From positions 1 through 44,820 of the forward strand of contig JAJZWB010000010.1 of assembly GCA_021846845.1 (NCBI GenBank): a stretch of DNA of 44,820 nt, given 5' to 3'. The DNA is from Actinomycetes bacterium. Its GTDB lineage: Bacteria; Actinomycetota; Thermoleophilia; Solirubrobacterales; Solirubrobacteraceae. The translations under genes were made by a program, and so were the position numbers. The notes below the pieces were generated by a model, which worked only from the letters and a program-made list of their open reading frames with translations, did no database searches and was not told the DNA's origin. Numbering within the stretch: position 1 is the stretch's first letter; each line of letters starts with the position of its first letter. Of this stretch, positions 32,437 through 40,534 are shown one piece after another.

Positions 32437-34047
32437 ATGCGCGAAGGCCTGATGATGGATGACCACCAGCTGTCTCTGACGGCCGTCGTCGAGCGTGCCG
32501 AGACGCTCTCGCCCGACCGAGCGGTCGTCTTCAGGCGGCCCGACGGGTCTGTCGGGCGCACGACCATGGGCGACTGCGCCCGGCGTGCTCGCCGCCTGGC
32601 CGGCGCGCTGCGCGAGCTCGGGATCGGACCCGGCGATGCCGTCGGCACGCTGCTTTGGAACCAGGCCGAGCACCTGGAGCTGTACTTTGCGGTCCCCTCG
32701 ATGGGCGCCGTCATCCACACGCTCAACCCGCGCCTGGCGGCGGATGAGCTCGGCTACATCGCGGCGGACGCCGAGGACCGGGTGATCGTCGTCGACGAGA
32801 CCCTGCTGCCGGTGCTCGACTCGTTTCGCTCCGCGCACGAGCTTGAGCACGTGATCGTCGTGCGCCGTGAGGCTTCGCTGCCGGACGGCTGCCTGGACTA
32901 CGAGCAGCTGGTGTCCGCGGGCGAGCCGCTCGCGTGGTCGGTGGCGCCGGAGCGGTCGGCCGCTGCCATGTGCTACACGTCCGGCACGACGGGCCGCCCG
33001 AAGGGCGTCCTCTACTCGCACCGGGCGCTGGTGCTGCACTCGCTGGCGGCGGCGCTGCCGGACGCCATCGACGTCGGAGCGCGGGACACGCTGCTGCCCG
33101 TGGTGCCGATGTTCCACGTCAATGCGTGGGGCATGGTCTACACGGCCGCGCTGGTCGGAGCGGGCCTCGTCCTGCCGGGACCGCTGCTGGATGCCGTCAA
33201 CCTGCTCGATCTGCTCGCCGACGAGCGCGTCACGGTCACCGCCGGGGTGCCGACGGTCTGGATGGCGGTTCTGGCGGCGCTTGACGCAGAGCCCGGCCGC
33301 TGGGACCTGAGCGCGCTGGAGAGGCTGATGGTCGGCGGCTCGGCCGTGCCCGAGAGCCTGCTCGCCGGCTTCGATCGGCACGGGCTGACGATCGTGCAGG
33401 CCTGGGGGATGACCGAGACCTCGCCGCTGGCGAGCGCCTGTCGGCTGCCGCCGGAGCTCGACGGCGCCACCGATGCCGAGCGCTACTCGTACCGCGCGCG
33501 GCAGGGCAGGCCGGCGCCGCTGATCGAGATCAGGGCGCGGGGCGAGGACGGCGAGCTGATCCCCTGGGACGATGAGGCGATGGGCGAGCTGGAGGTGCGC
33601 GGCCCGTGGGTGGCGCGAAGCTACCACCGCGGCCGCGGCGCGGACCGCTTCACCGACGACGGGTGGTTCAAGACCGGTGATGTGGTGCGCATCGATCCCG
33701 GCGGCAGCCTGCGGATCTGCGATCGCTCCAAGGACCTGGTCAAGTCAGGCGGCGAGTGGATCTCGTCTGTCGACATGGAGAACCTCCTGATGGCCCACGA
33801 GGCGGTCGCCGAGGCGGCCGTGATCGCCGTCCCCGACGACCGCTGGTCGGAGCGGCCGCTGGCCGTGGTGGTCCTGCGGGAGGGGCGGACGGCCGGTGCT
33901 GACCAGCTGTGCGAGCACCTGGCCACCGGTTTTGCTCGGTGGCAGCTGCCTGACCGGTTCGAGTTCGTGGATCAGATCCCGCGGACGGCCACCGGCAAGT
34001 TCAAGAAGACCGCGCTGCGCGAGATGTTCGCGGTCGCACGGAGCTGA
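32437..34047 (+). CDS. Fatty-acyl-CoA synthetase (AMP-forming), medium/long-chain type
   Basis: The product is 536 residues. The phosphate loop is CYTSGTTGRPKGVLYSH (~178-194); VPMFHVNAWGMVY is typical of medium/long-chain acyl-CoA ligases of the FadD/alkK type; the A5 motif is QAWGMTETSP; GWFKTGDVVRID and DRSKDLVKSGGEWISS form the hinge; the A10 motif is PRTATGKFKKTALRE with the catalytic Lys. Start ATG 32437 has GGAGGGAG directly upstream; the ORF extension to 31249 is antisense to the peptidase. Substrate length is not readable from sequence. It converges with matB. Confidence 0.9.
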   Translation: MREGLMMDDHQLSLTAVVERAETLSPDRAVVFRRPDGSVGRTTMGDCARRARRLAGALRELGIGPGDAVGTLLWNQAEHLELYFAVPSMGAVIHTLNPRLAADELGYIAADAEDRVIVVDETLLPVLDSFRSAHELEHVIVVRREASLPDGCLDYEQLVSAGEPLAWSVAPERSAAAMCYTSGTTGRPKGVLYSHRALVLHSLAAALPDAIDVGARDTLLPVVPMFHVNAWGMVYTAALVGAGLVLPGPLLDAVNLLDLLADERVTVTAGVPTVWMAVLAALDAEPGRWDLSALERLMVGGSAVPESLLAGFDRHGLTIVQAWGMTETSPLASACRLPPELDGATDAERYSYRARQGRPAPLIEIRARGEDGELIPWDDEAMGELEVRGPWVARSYHRGRGADRFTDDGWFKTGDVVRIDPGGSLRICDRSKDLVKSGGEWISSVDMENLLMAHEAVAEAAVIAVPDDRWSERPLAVVVLREGRTAGADQLCEHLATGFARWQLPDRFEFVDQIPRTATGKFKKTALREMFAVARS

Positions 34048-34092
34048 GACCGGGCGGATCTGCGACACGGCCGGGGCGAGCAGAGGGGCCGG

Positions 34093-34130
34093 CCCGCAAG
34101 CGGGTGCCGAGGCGGGCGCGCCAAGCGCGC
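34093..34130. terminator. Hairpins between two convergent genes
   Basis: In the 110-bp spacer between the convergent synthetase and matB stops, CCCGC-AA-GCGGG (34093-34104) and GCGCGC-CAA-GCGCGC (34116-34130) can each fold on either strand. They could act as bidirectional terminators; no T-tracts are present. Confidence 0.4.
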
Positions 34131-34157
34131 AGAGAGGCCGGCGCGCGGAGCCCGGGG

Positions 34158-35597
34158 TCAGCCGGCGACCAGCCGGCGCTTCTGCACCTTGCCCAGCTCG
34201 TTGCGCGGCAGCTCCGCCAGGAAGCGCACCTCTCGCGGGCGCTTGTGCGGGGCAAGCATCGACGCGACGTGATCGATCAGGTCCTGCGCCGTGACGTCGT
34301 CGCCGCGCCGCACGACCCATGCCACGACCCGCTCGCCGAGATCGTCGTCGGGCTCCCCGGTCACGGCCGCGTCCTCCACCGCCGGGTGCTCGCGCAGGCA
34401 CACCTCGATCTCGCCGGCCCCGATCTTGTAGCCACCGCTCTTGATCAGGTCGGTCGCGCGTCGCCCGACGATCCGGATGGCGCCGGCGGGCGTCCTGGTG
34501 ACGATGTCGCCGGTCGCGAACCAGCCGTCTCGCACCGCGGCGGCGGTCGCCTCGGGCCGGTTCAGATAGCCGAGGAACAGGTTGGGGCCGCGGACGTGCA
34601 GCTCCCCGATCGTCTCGTCGTCGGAGACCTCGATCGTGCGACCGTCCTCGTCGACGATCCTCACATCGATCCCGGCCAGCGGCGGCCCGACCGTGCCCGG
34701 GGCCGGCTCGCCGTCGGCCCTGATCGCGGTGTTCATCAGCGTCTCGGTCATCCCGTAGCGCTCGACCACGCGCCGGCCGCACAGCCGCAGCAGGCGCTCG
34801 TGCTCGATCGCCGGCAGCGCCGCCGAGCCAGACACCAGCAGCCGCGCCCGTCCCAGCGCGGACGCGAGATCGGGGGAGCGCTCGCACGCCTCGGCGAGCC
34901 GCCGGTACATCGTGGGCACCCCGAAGAGCATCGTCGCGGCCCCGTTCAGCGCCTCGCCGACCGCTTCGGGCGAGAAGCGGCCGAGGTGCATCGCGGTGCC
35001 GCCGCGTCTCAGCGGCCCGAGGATCCCGACCACGAGCCCGTGCACGTGGAACAGCGGCAGCGCGTGAGCGACCACGTCGCGCTCGGTCCAGGCCCACGCC
35101 TGCGCGAGCGCGTCGAGGTTGGACGCGATCGCGCGCCGCGGCAGCACGGCGCCCTTCGGCGGCCCGGTGGTGCCGGACGTGTAGACGATCAGCGCCGGCA
35201 GCTCGTCATCCAGGTGCCCTGGGCCGAAGTTCCGGTCCGGGCCTCCGTCCAGCGTCACCGGAACCCGCCGGCGTCCGGCCAGCGCCGCGGGCAGCTCCTG
35301 CCCGTCCGCCGCGAGCACCGCGTCCGGGTCCGCGTCGGCGACGATGTGCCCTAGCTCGGTCTCGCCGGAACGCGGGTTGACCGGCACCGCCGCGATCCCC
35401 GCCTCCGCCGCCGCGACCATCGCCACGCAGGTCTCGATCCGCGACTCGGCCACCACCGCGACCCGCGCGCACCCGTCCAGCGCGTGACCCAGCCTGCCGG
35501 CGGCGCCACGCAGCTGACCGTAGGTGAGCGAGCGCGCGGGGAACGCGATCGCGACGCGGTCCTCGACCGCGGGATCGTGCAGGGCCTCGAAGAGCAC
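34158..35597 (-). CDS. matB: Malonyl-CoA synthetase (MatB-like)
   Basis: The product is 479 residues from GTG 35597, ligating malonate or methylmalonate to CoA with ATP. From memory it follows Streptomyces MatB closely: VYTSGTTGPPKGAVLPRRAI, LPLFHVHGLVVGILGPLRRGG, ATMLFGVPTMY, LLVSGSAALP, VERYGMTETLMNT and IVGRRATDLIKSGGYKIGAGEIE, with GKVQKRRL at the C-terminus supplying the catalytic Lys. The start LFEALHD corresponds to the short N-terminus of that family; GTG 35624 is the alternative and the ORF start at 35705 adds non-family residues. It may supply malonyl-CoA or methylmalonyl-CoA for lipid or polyketide synthesis or consume free malonate. Confidence 0.88.
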   Translation of the reverse strand: MLFEALHDPAVEDRVAIAFPARSLTYGQLRGAAGRLGHALDGCARVAVVAESRIETCVAMVAAAEAGIAAVPVNPRSGETELGHIVADADPDAVLAADGQELPAALAGRRRVPVTLDGGPDRNFGPGHLDDELPALIVYTSGTTGPPKGAVLPRRAIASNLDALAQAWAWTERDVVAHALPLFHVHGLVVGILGPLRRGGTAMHLGRFSPEAVGEALNGAATMLFGVPTMYRRLAEACERSPDLASALGRARLLVSGSAALPAIEHERLLRLCGRRVVERYGMTETLMNTAIRADGEPAPGTVGPPLAGIDVRIVDEDGRTIEVSDDETIGELHVRGPNLFLGYLNRPEATAAAVRDGWFATGDIVTRTPAGAIRIVGRRATDLIKSGGYKIGAGEIEVCLREHPAVEDAAVTGEPDDDLGERVVAWVVRRGDDVTAQDLIDHVASMLAPHKRPREVRFLAELPRNELGKVQKRRLVAG

Positions 35598-35669
35598 TTC
35601 TACAGTCTGCCGGAACGGTGGCACCCGCTCGGGACGCAACGAGGATCGTCGTCCCGATGCCGTCGAGGC

Positions 35670-35686
35670 GCCCCGAGCTTCGGGGC
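35670..35686. terminator. Perfect stem-loop in the spacer between DUF4395 gene and matB
   Basis: GCCCCGA-GCT-TCGGGGC is a perfect seven-pair hairpin about 100 bases downstream of the DUF4395 stop. The rest of the 190-bp spacer (35598-35787) shows no further gene. Confidence 0.45.
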
Positions 35687-35787
35687 ATCGCCGCCGTCGG
35701 GCCATCGCCCCCGTGTGGCCGTCGGCGGTCCCGCAACCGGGACTCGTGCCCGTCAGGCCACCGCGCCTGCGACCGACCGCGCCGCCG

Positions 35788-36285
35788 TCACCGGGAGGCG
35801 GTCGACCGCAGCCGCAGGCTGATGTCGGCGCACTCCGCGCACATCGTCTCAGGCACCAGGCCGGCGCGGATCAGCAGGCCGAACGCCTTGCAGCCGAGGC
35901 AGTAGCCGAACACCGACTCCAGCCCGGCCGCGGGCAGGAACAGAACCAGCACGATCTCGGCCGCTCGGTGATCTCCGGCGACGAGCGCAAGCACCAGCGC
36001 GGTGGTCGACATGATCGCGCCGAGCAGCTGCGCGAAGCGCTTGGGCGGCCCGGGGACCGGTCGCCGTGCGCCGAGGCGAGGGGCGATGACGTTCTGCGCC
36101 GCCCACCCGAGCGGGCTCAGGGTGGGACCGGTGGCCACCCGCGCCCAGAAGCCGTAGGCAAGCGGCACCAGCAACCAGAACCAGCCCGTCGCCAGGACGA
36201 GCACGACGGTGGTCAGCACGACCGTGGCCACGGTTCTGGCCGCCTTCTCGTTGACCGGGTTTGGGAATGCGAACAGGGAGCTCAA
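35788..36285 (-). CDS. DUF4395 membrane protein
   Basis: The product is 165 residues from TTG 36285 (MSSLFAFPNPVNEKAAR), the usual N-terminus of DUF4395 proteins. Two pairs of membrane segments lie at about 18-45 and 85-120. GYCLGCKAFGLLIRAGLVP near the C-terminus, with the CxxCK motif, and CAEC further on are characteristic; the cysteines suggest a thiol or sulfur-related role, as the family is often next to rhodanese or thioredoxin genes, but none is seen here. TATATT lies ten bases before the TTG, supporting this start over the track start at 36486. Confidence 0.85.
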   Translation of the reverse strand: MSSLFAFPNPVNEKAARTVATVVLTTVVLVLATGWFWLLVPLAYGFWARVATGPTLSPLGWAAQNVIAPRLGARRPVPGPPKRFAQLLGAIMSTTALVLALVAGDHRAAEIVLVLFLPAAGLESVFGYCLGCKAFGLLIRAGLVPETMCAECADISLRLRSTASR

Positions 36286-36295
36286 GATGGAAACA

Positions 36296-36301
36296 AATAT
36301 A
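36296..36301 (-). promoter_or_regulatory. TATATT -10 box before the DUF4395 gene
   Basis: TATATT on the minus strand ends ten bases before TTG 36285. It lies in one of the few AT-rich patches of the window (36285-36340), consistent with a promoter. Confidence 0.5.
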
Positions 36302-36391
36302 TCCCGCTTGGCTTTTATGCGATTTATGGTTCTGTGAAGGGCGCGGGCCGACGGCGGCGCGCGCCGCCGGTCATGGCATCCTCGCCGTGAG

Positions 36392-37072
36392 TTGTTCCAA
36401 CGCATCGGCCACGGGGGAGCCAGCGCGCTGGTGCCCGGCAACACGCTTGAGTCATTCGACGCGGCGCTGTCGCTCGGGATCGACATGATCGAGTTCGACG
36501 TGCGCGCATGGCGCGGGCGTCTGGTACTGGCTCACACGGTTCTGCACGCCTGCGGTGCGCAGGCGCTCGTCCTGGAGGCCGCGCTCGCCCACCTCGCGGG
36601 ACCGCGGTTCGACGGCGTAGCCGTCAACGTCGATGTCAAGCACGCCGGCTGCGAGGCCGTGCTCCTGGACGGGCTGCGGCGCCACGGGCTCCTGAACCGC
36701 GCGCTGCTCTCGTCGCAGGTGCCGGAGGTGATCGACCGGATTCGTCACCGGGAGCCGCGTGCCCGCCTCGGGATCTCGGTCGGTGGGCGTCTCGCCCGCC
36801 TGAGCCGGCGGTGGGTCGACTGGCGCGCGCACGTCCTCGCCGGGCTGGCCTCCGAGCGCTGGCATGCGCTGATGGCGCAGCACCGCCTGGTGGACGGCGA
36901 GCTGCTCGAGCAGGTGGCCGCGCGCGACGGGCGCCTCTACGCGTGGACGGTCAACGACCGGCGTTCCATCGCGGCGCTGCGGGCGCTCGGGATCCACGGG
37001 GTCGCGACGGCCGACCCGCGCCTGTTCGAGCCATCCGGGGCGGACGCCGAGCCGGCCGCCGCCACCGTCTGA
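36392..37072 (+). CDS. Glycerophosphodiester phosphodiesterase family protein
   Basis: The product is 226 residues with a TIM-barrel GDPD pattern: RIGHGGASALVPGNTLESFDAAL, then MIEFDV with the metal ligands E34 and D36, and LVLAHT with H48. The barrel end reads LYAWTVNDRRSIAALRALGIHGVATADPRLF, also typical. It would hydrolyse glycerophosphodiesters to glycerol-3-phosphate and an alcohol. The normally conserved HRG or HKG after the first His is HGG here, and HD after the second is HT, so activity or substrate may differ. Start TTG 36392 gives the family N-terminus; no ATG or GTG in frame is better. Confidence 0.82.
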   Translation: MFQRIGHGGASALVPGNTLESFDAALSLGIDMIEFDVRAWRGRLVLAHTVLHACGAQALVLEAALAHLAGPRFDGVAVNVDVKHAGCEAVLLDGLRRHGLLNRALLSSQVPEVIDRIRHREPRARLGISVGGRLARLSRRWVDWRAHVLAGLASERWHALMAQHRLVDGELLEQVAARDGRLYAWTVNDRRSIAALRALGIHGVATADPRLFEPSGADAEPAAATV

Positions 37073-37108
37073 GTCGCGGTCGGCGCGCGAGTCCCCGCGC
37101 GGCGGGCG

Positions 37109-38005
37109 TCAGCCCGCGAGCTCCGACACGAGCCGGGTCAGCTCCACCGCCGCGGGCAGCCTCGTGGCGCCTGCGACCGTGGCGGCCGCGATCGGCCGGT
37201 GGATCGGTGCGCCCCCAAGCGGCCGCGCCACCAGGGTGCCCAGCGCCAGCTCCCTGCTCAGCGAGGCGCGAGAGAGGATCGACACCCCCAGGCCGGCCTC
37301 GACCGCCCCCTTGATCGCCTCGATGCCGGTCAGCTCGGCCGCGACTCGCAGCTGCTCGGGGCGCAGCCCGGCCCTGGCGAGCCGCTGCTCGGCGACCCTC
37401 CTGGTCCCGGAGCCCGGCTCTCGCACCACCAGGGCCTCCGCGGCGAGCTCGTCTGCCGCCACCTCGGCCAGCGCCGCGAACCTGTGCGCCGGGGCTGCGA
37501 CGACCAGCAGCTCGTCCTCCAGCAGCGGCTCGATGGCGATGCGCGGATCGGCGATCTCGTCCTCGATGTAGCCGACGTCCGCGGCGCCGGCCAGGAGCGC
37601 GCGCACCACCCGCTGGCTGTTGTCGATCGAGACGTGCAGCCGGAGCGCCGGATGACGGCGCCCGAGCAGGGCGAGCGGCGCCGGCAGGATGTAGGAGCCG
37701 ACGGTCCTCGAAGCGCTGACGCGCAGGTCGCCCTGGACCGCGCCGCGTGCAGCCGCGACCGCGCGCCGAGCGTCGTCGAGACCGGCGAGCGCCGCGTCGA
37801 CCCTGCTGAGGAGCGCGGCGCCGGCGGCGGTCAGGCGGACCCGCCGCCGGCTGCTGCGGTCCAGCAGCGGACCTCCGAGCTCACGCTCCAGCGCGGCGAT
37901 CTGCTGGCTGACAGCCGACTGGGAGAGATGCAGATCGAGGGCCGCGGCCGTGAAGCTGAGGCGCTGGGCAACGGCGCGGAAGACCTCAAGGCGGTGCTCG
38001 TCCAT
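37109..38005 (-). CDS. LysR-family regulator divergent from a UPF0324 transporter
   Basis: The product is 298 residues from ATG 38005 (MDEHRLEVFRAVAQRLSF). The HTH is at ~2-61 with SFTAAALDLHLSQSAVSQQIAALERELG. The effector-binding half reads GDLRVSASRTVGSYILPAPLALLGRRHP, as in the CysL/CbbR/YeiE group. Its gene stands back to back with a YeiH-type (UPF0324) gene, the same arrangement as yeiE-yeiH in Escherichia coli, and palindromes typical of LysR sites fill the spacer. The ORF start at 38023 is a TTG inside those palindromes and is less likely. Confidence 0.88.
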   Translation of the reverse strand: MDEHRLEVFRAVAQRLSFTAAALDLHLSQSAVSQQIAALERELGGPLLDRSSRRRVRLTAAGAALLSRVDAALAGLDDARRAVAAARGAVQGDLRVSASRTVGSYILPAPLALLGRRHPALRLHVSIDNSQRVVRALLAGAADVGYIEDEIADPRIAIEPLLEDELLVVAAPAHRFAALAEVAADELAAEALVVREPGSGTRRVAEQRLARAGLRPEQLRVAAELTGIEAIKGAVEAGLGVSILSRASLSRELALGTLVARPLGGAPIHRPIAAATVAGATRLPAAVELTRLVSELAG

Positions 38006-38009
38006 CGGT

Positions 38010-38030
38010 CTTATGATAAGCAAGGCTTAT
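38010..38030. promoter_or_regulatory. Two overlapping palindromes, candidate LysR operator
   Basis: CTTAT-G-ATAAG (38010-38020) and ATAAGC-AAG-GCTTAT (38016-38030) are both perfect and share ATAAG. They lie in the 51-bp spacer between the LysR gene and the UPF0324 gene, where LysR regulators usually bind. Confidence 0.6.
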
Positions 38031-38056
38031 GTAATGACGCAATATCGGCTTTGTTT

Positions 38057-39133
38057 ATGAGGTCCAGCGCGGCAACCATGTCGCCCATGTCCGCACTTGC
38101 CGATCGTTCTAGAGGTCTCTCCACCCGCGCCCTCAAGAGCTCGGGCACCGCCGTTCGCAGTCTTGCCGTCGCCGGCGCGGTGACCGCCGTCGCGTTCCCG
38201 CTGGGCGGCGCCGTCCCGATCCTGGGCGCGCCGATCGTGGCGCTCGTCCTCGGGATGGCCGTCGCCGCGGTCAGGCCGCTCGGCGGTCTGCGGACCGGGC
38301 TGGGAACGGTCTCCCGGCGCTCCCTCCAGGTCGCGATCGTGGCGCTGGGAGCGACGATCAGCGCCGGTCAGGTGCTCGCCGTCGGCTCCTCGTCGCTGCC
38401 CGTGATGCTCGGCTCGCTCGGTGCCGCGCTGCTGACCGCCGCGCTGCTGGGCCCCAGGCTGCGCGTTCCAGAGCGGCTCCGGGCGCTCGTCGGCGTTGGG
38501 ACCGGCATCTGCGGCGCGTCCGCGATCGCCGCGGTGTCCGGCGTGATCGGCGCGCACGAGCGTGACGTCCGGTATGCGATCTCGACGATCTTCGCGTTCA
38601 ACCTCGTCGCCGTGCTCCTGTTCCCGCCGCTCGGGCACCTGCTCGGGCTCAGCCAGGGCTCGTTCGGCCTCTGGGCCGGGACCGCCGTCAACGACACCTC
38701 ATCGGTGGTCGCGGCCGCCTTCGCCTACGGCCACGTCGCCGGGGCACACGCGCTGATCGTCAAGCTGACGCGCACCACCGCGATCGTGCCGATCTCCTTT
38801 GCGCTCGCGCTCGCCGCGCGCCGCGGACGTCTGGGGGCGCAGCCGGGAGATGCCGGCGTTCGTCCGCTGCGGTCGGTCGTGCCGTGGTTCCTGGTGTGGT
38901 TCGCGGCGGCCTGCGCGATCGACTCGCTCGGGCTGGTAGGACCCTCGGCCCGTGGTGCGCTCTCGCACGCGGGGCTCGCCCTGACCGCGCTCGCGCTGGC
39001 CGCCGTCGGGCTCGGAGCCGACTTCGGCGAGATGCGGCGCACCGGCGGTCGCCCGCTGCTGCTGGGCGCGCTCGTCTGGGCGGTGGTCACCGCCACCAGC
39101 ATCACGCTGCAGGTGCTCACCGGCACCGCGTGA
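38057..39133 (+). CDS. YeiH-family (UPF0324) putative sulfate/anion exporter
   Basis: The product is 358 residues with about ten membrane helices. Family signatures are VRPLGGLRTGLGTVSRRSLQVAIVALGATIS, GVGTGICGASAIAAVSGVIGA and GTAVNDTSSVVAAAFAYG, followed by VKLTRTTAIVPISF. The family is annotated as putative sulfate exporter, but transport evidence is limited. I use ATG 38057; ATG 38078 and 38087 are also in frame and the first helix starts at about residue 35. It is probably controlled by the divergent LysR. The ORF-track start at 37199 runs through the regulator gene in another frame. Confidence 0.88.
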   Translation: MRSSAATMSPMSALADRSRGLSTRALKSSGTAVRSLAVAGAVTAVAFPLGGAVPILGAPIVALVLGMAVAAVRPLGGLRTGLGTVSRRSLQVAIVALGATISAGQVLAVGSSSLPVMLGSLGAALLTAALLGPRLRVPERLRALVGVGTGICGASAIAAVSGVIGAHERDVRYAISTIFAFNLVAVLLFPPLGHLLGLSQGSFGLWAGTAVNDTSSVVAAAFAYGHVAGAHALIVKLTRTTAIVPISFALALAARRGRLGAQPGDAGVRPLRSVVPWFLVWFAAACAIDSLGLVGPSARGALSHAGLALTALALAAVGLGADFGEMRRTGGRPLLLGALVWAVVTATSITLQVLTGTA

Positions 39134-39142
39134 GCGGTCGCC

Positions 39143-39191
39143 CTCGGGCTGCGGCCGGGACCGTGCGCTCGGGCTGCGGCCGGGACCGTGC
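39143..39191 (+). repeat. Tandem 25-bp repeat upstream of the polysaccharide deacetylase
   Basis: Two identical 24-bp copies (beginning CTCGGGCTGCGGCC) at 39143-39166 and 39168-39191 are separated by one base, just after the UPF0324 stop. TACGCT (39228-39233) downstream is a possible -10 for the deacetylase, with a leader of about 60 bases. Confidence 0.75.
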
Positions 39192-39301
39192 CGGCCGCGG
39201 GCGGCGAGGCGGGGCCATCCGTGTGGTTACGCTATCCCTCCGGGCCCGGTGTGCGACCGTCCGTTCGGACGGTGCCGGTGACGACACGGACGGAGGATGC
39301 G

Positions 39302-40534
39302 ATGCTGTCTACGCCGGGCTTGGTGCGCAGGTGGACGGCCGGCGCGCTCGCAGCCGTCGCGGTCTGCACGGCCGTCTTCGGCGAACGCGTCGCAGCGGCG
39401 GCCGGGCCGACCCCGCCGGCCGCGTTCGGCGTGCTGGCCGCGTCGCTGTCTCAGGACGGGCGGCGACTGAGCTGGACCGTGACGCTCGACCACGACTTCT
39501 CAGGCGGGGCCTTCCGGCGCGGGCGGCGGACGCTCTGCCTGTGGCTCGAGCGCCGTTCTCCGGGCGCGATGACGGGCCGCCTGTGTGTCCTACCGCCGGC
39601 TCGTCGTGGCCGGACGCTGCGCCTGACGTTCGCGCGGGTGACCGCGCGCGGCCCCGGCCGGGCGCGGGTCGTCGCGGCCACGATCACACGCGGCGGCCGC
39701 GACGAGCTGACCGCATCCCTGATCCCGACCGACTTCGATCCCGGCTACCGAGCGCTGCGATGGCAGGTTCGCAGCACCGTCGCAGGAGGCGCGTGCGCGG
39801 CCCCGGCCGTCGCCGCGGTCGCCCCGTGCTCGATCGCCTTCCCGGCGCGCCCAGCGCTCGCCCGGTTGCACACCCCCGTTCTGGTGGGGTGCGTGGCGAG
39901 CGGCCGATCACTCGTCTTCGGGGGCTCGCAGCACCGGCACGAGATCGCGCTGACGTTCGATGACGGGCCCTGGGGAACCCCTCCGTCGATCGACTTCGTC
40001 AATCTGCTCGCGCGTTACCACGTGCCGGCGACGTTCTTCGAGATCGGCAGCCAGATCAGCCGGTATGACCCGACCGGCGCGATCGAGCGCCGGATGCTCG
40101 CCGACGGCGACATGATCGGCGACCACACCTGGACGCATCCGGACATGCTCACGCTCCCGCCGGCCGCGCAGACCGCGCAGCTCAGGTTGACCGCGGACGC
40201 GATCCGCCGCGCGACGGGCTTCACGCCCTGCCTGTGGCGCCCGCCCTACGGCGCCATCAGCCCGCGGCTGGACTCGCTGGCGCGGGGTCTCGGATTCCTG
40301 ACGATCTACTGGAACGTCGATACCCGCGACTGGTCGCTGCCCGGCGTGGCCTCGATCGAGCGGACGGCGCTGTCGAACGCGAGCAACGGAGCCATCGTCC
40401 TGATGCACTTCGGCGGGGGCCCGCGCTACGAGACCTACGCCGCGCTGCCGACGATCATCACGGCATTGCGCAGTCGCGGATACCGATTCGTCAACGTCGC
40501 CCAGCTGCTCGGGCTGAGGATGATCTACCGATGA
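39302..40534 (+). CDS. Secreted polysaccharide deacetylase (NodB domain)
   Basis: The product is 410 residues from ATG 39302, which has GGAGG five bases upstream. A signal peptide covers about residues 1-34 (hydrophobic AGALAAVAVCTAVFG). Residues ~35-205 form an unrecognised, Arg-rich beta-type region with several Cys. The NodB domain starts at ~213: ALTFDDGPWGTPP (metal Asp pair), DHTWTHPDM (His-x3-His), LWRPPYGAI, YWNVDTRDWS and a final LMHFGGGPRYETYAALPTII. The last motif has His-Phe where many relatives have His-Asp. It probably de-N-acetylates cell-wall glycan. The 3' end overlaps that of the convergent LysR gene by ten bases. Confidence 0.88.
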   Translation: MLSTPGLVRRWTAGALAAVAVCTAVFGERVAAAAGPTPPAAFGVLAASLSQDGRRLSWTVTLDHDFSGGAFRRGRRTLCLWLERRSPGAMTGRLCVLPPARRGRTLRLTFARVTARGPGRARVVAATITRGGRDELTASLIPTDFDPGYRALRWQVRSTVAGGACAAPAVAAVAPCSIAFPARPALARLHTPVLVGCVASGRSLVFGGSQHRHEIALTFDDGPWGTPPSIDFVNLLARYHVPATFFEIGSQISRYDPTGAIERRMLADGDMIGDHTWTHPDMLTLPPAAQTAQLRLTADAIRRATGFTPCLWRPPYGAISPRLDSLARGLGFLTIYWNVDTRDWSLPGVASIERTALSNASNGAIVLMHFGGGPRYETYAALPTIITALRSRGYRFVNVAQLLGLRMIYR

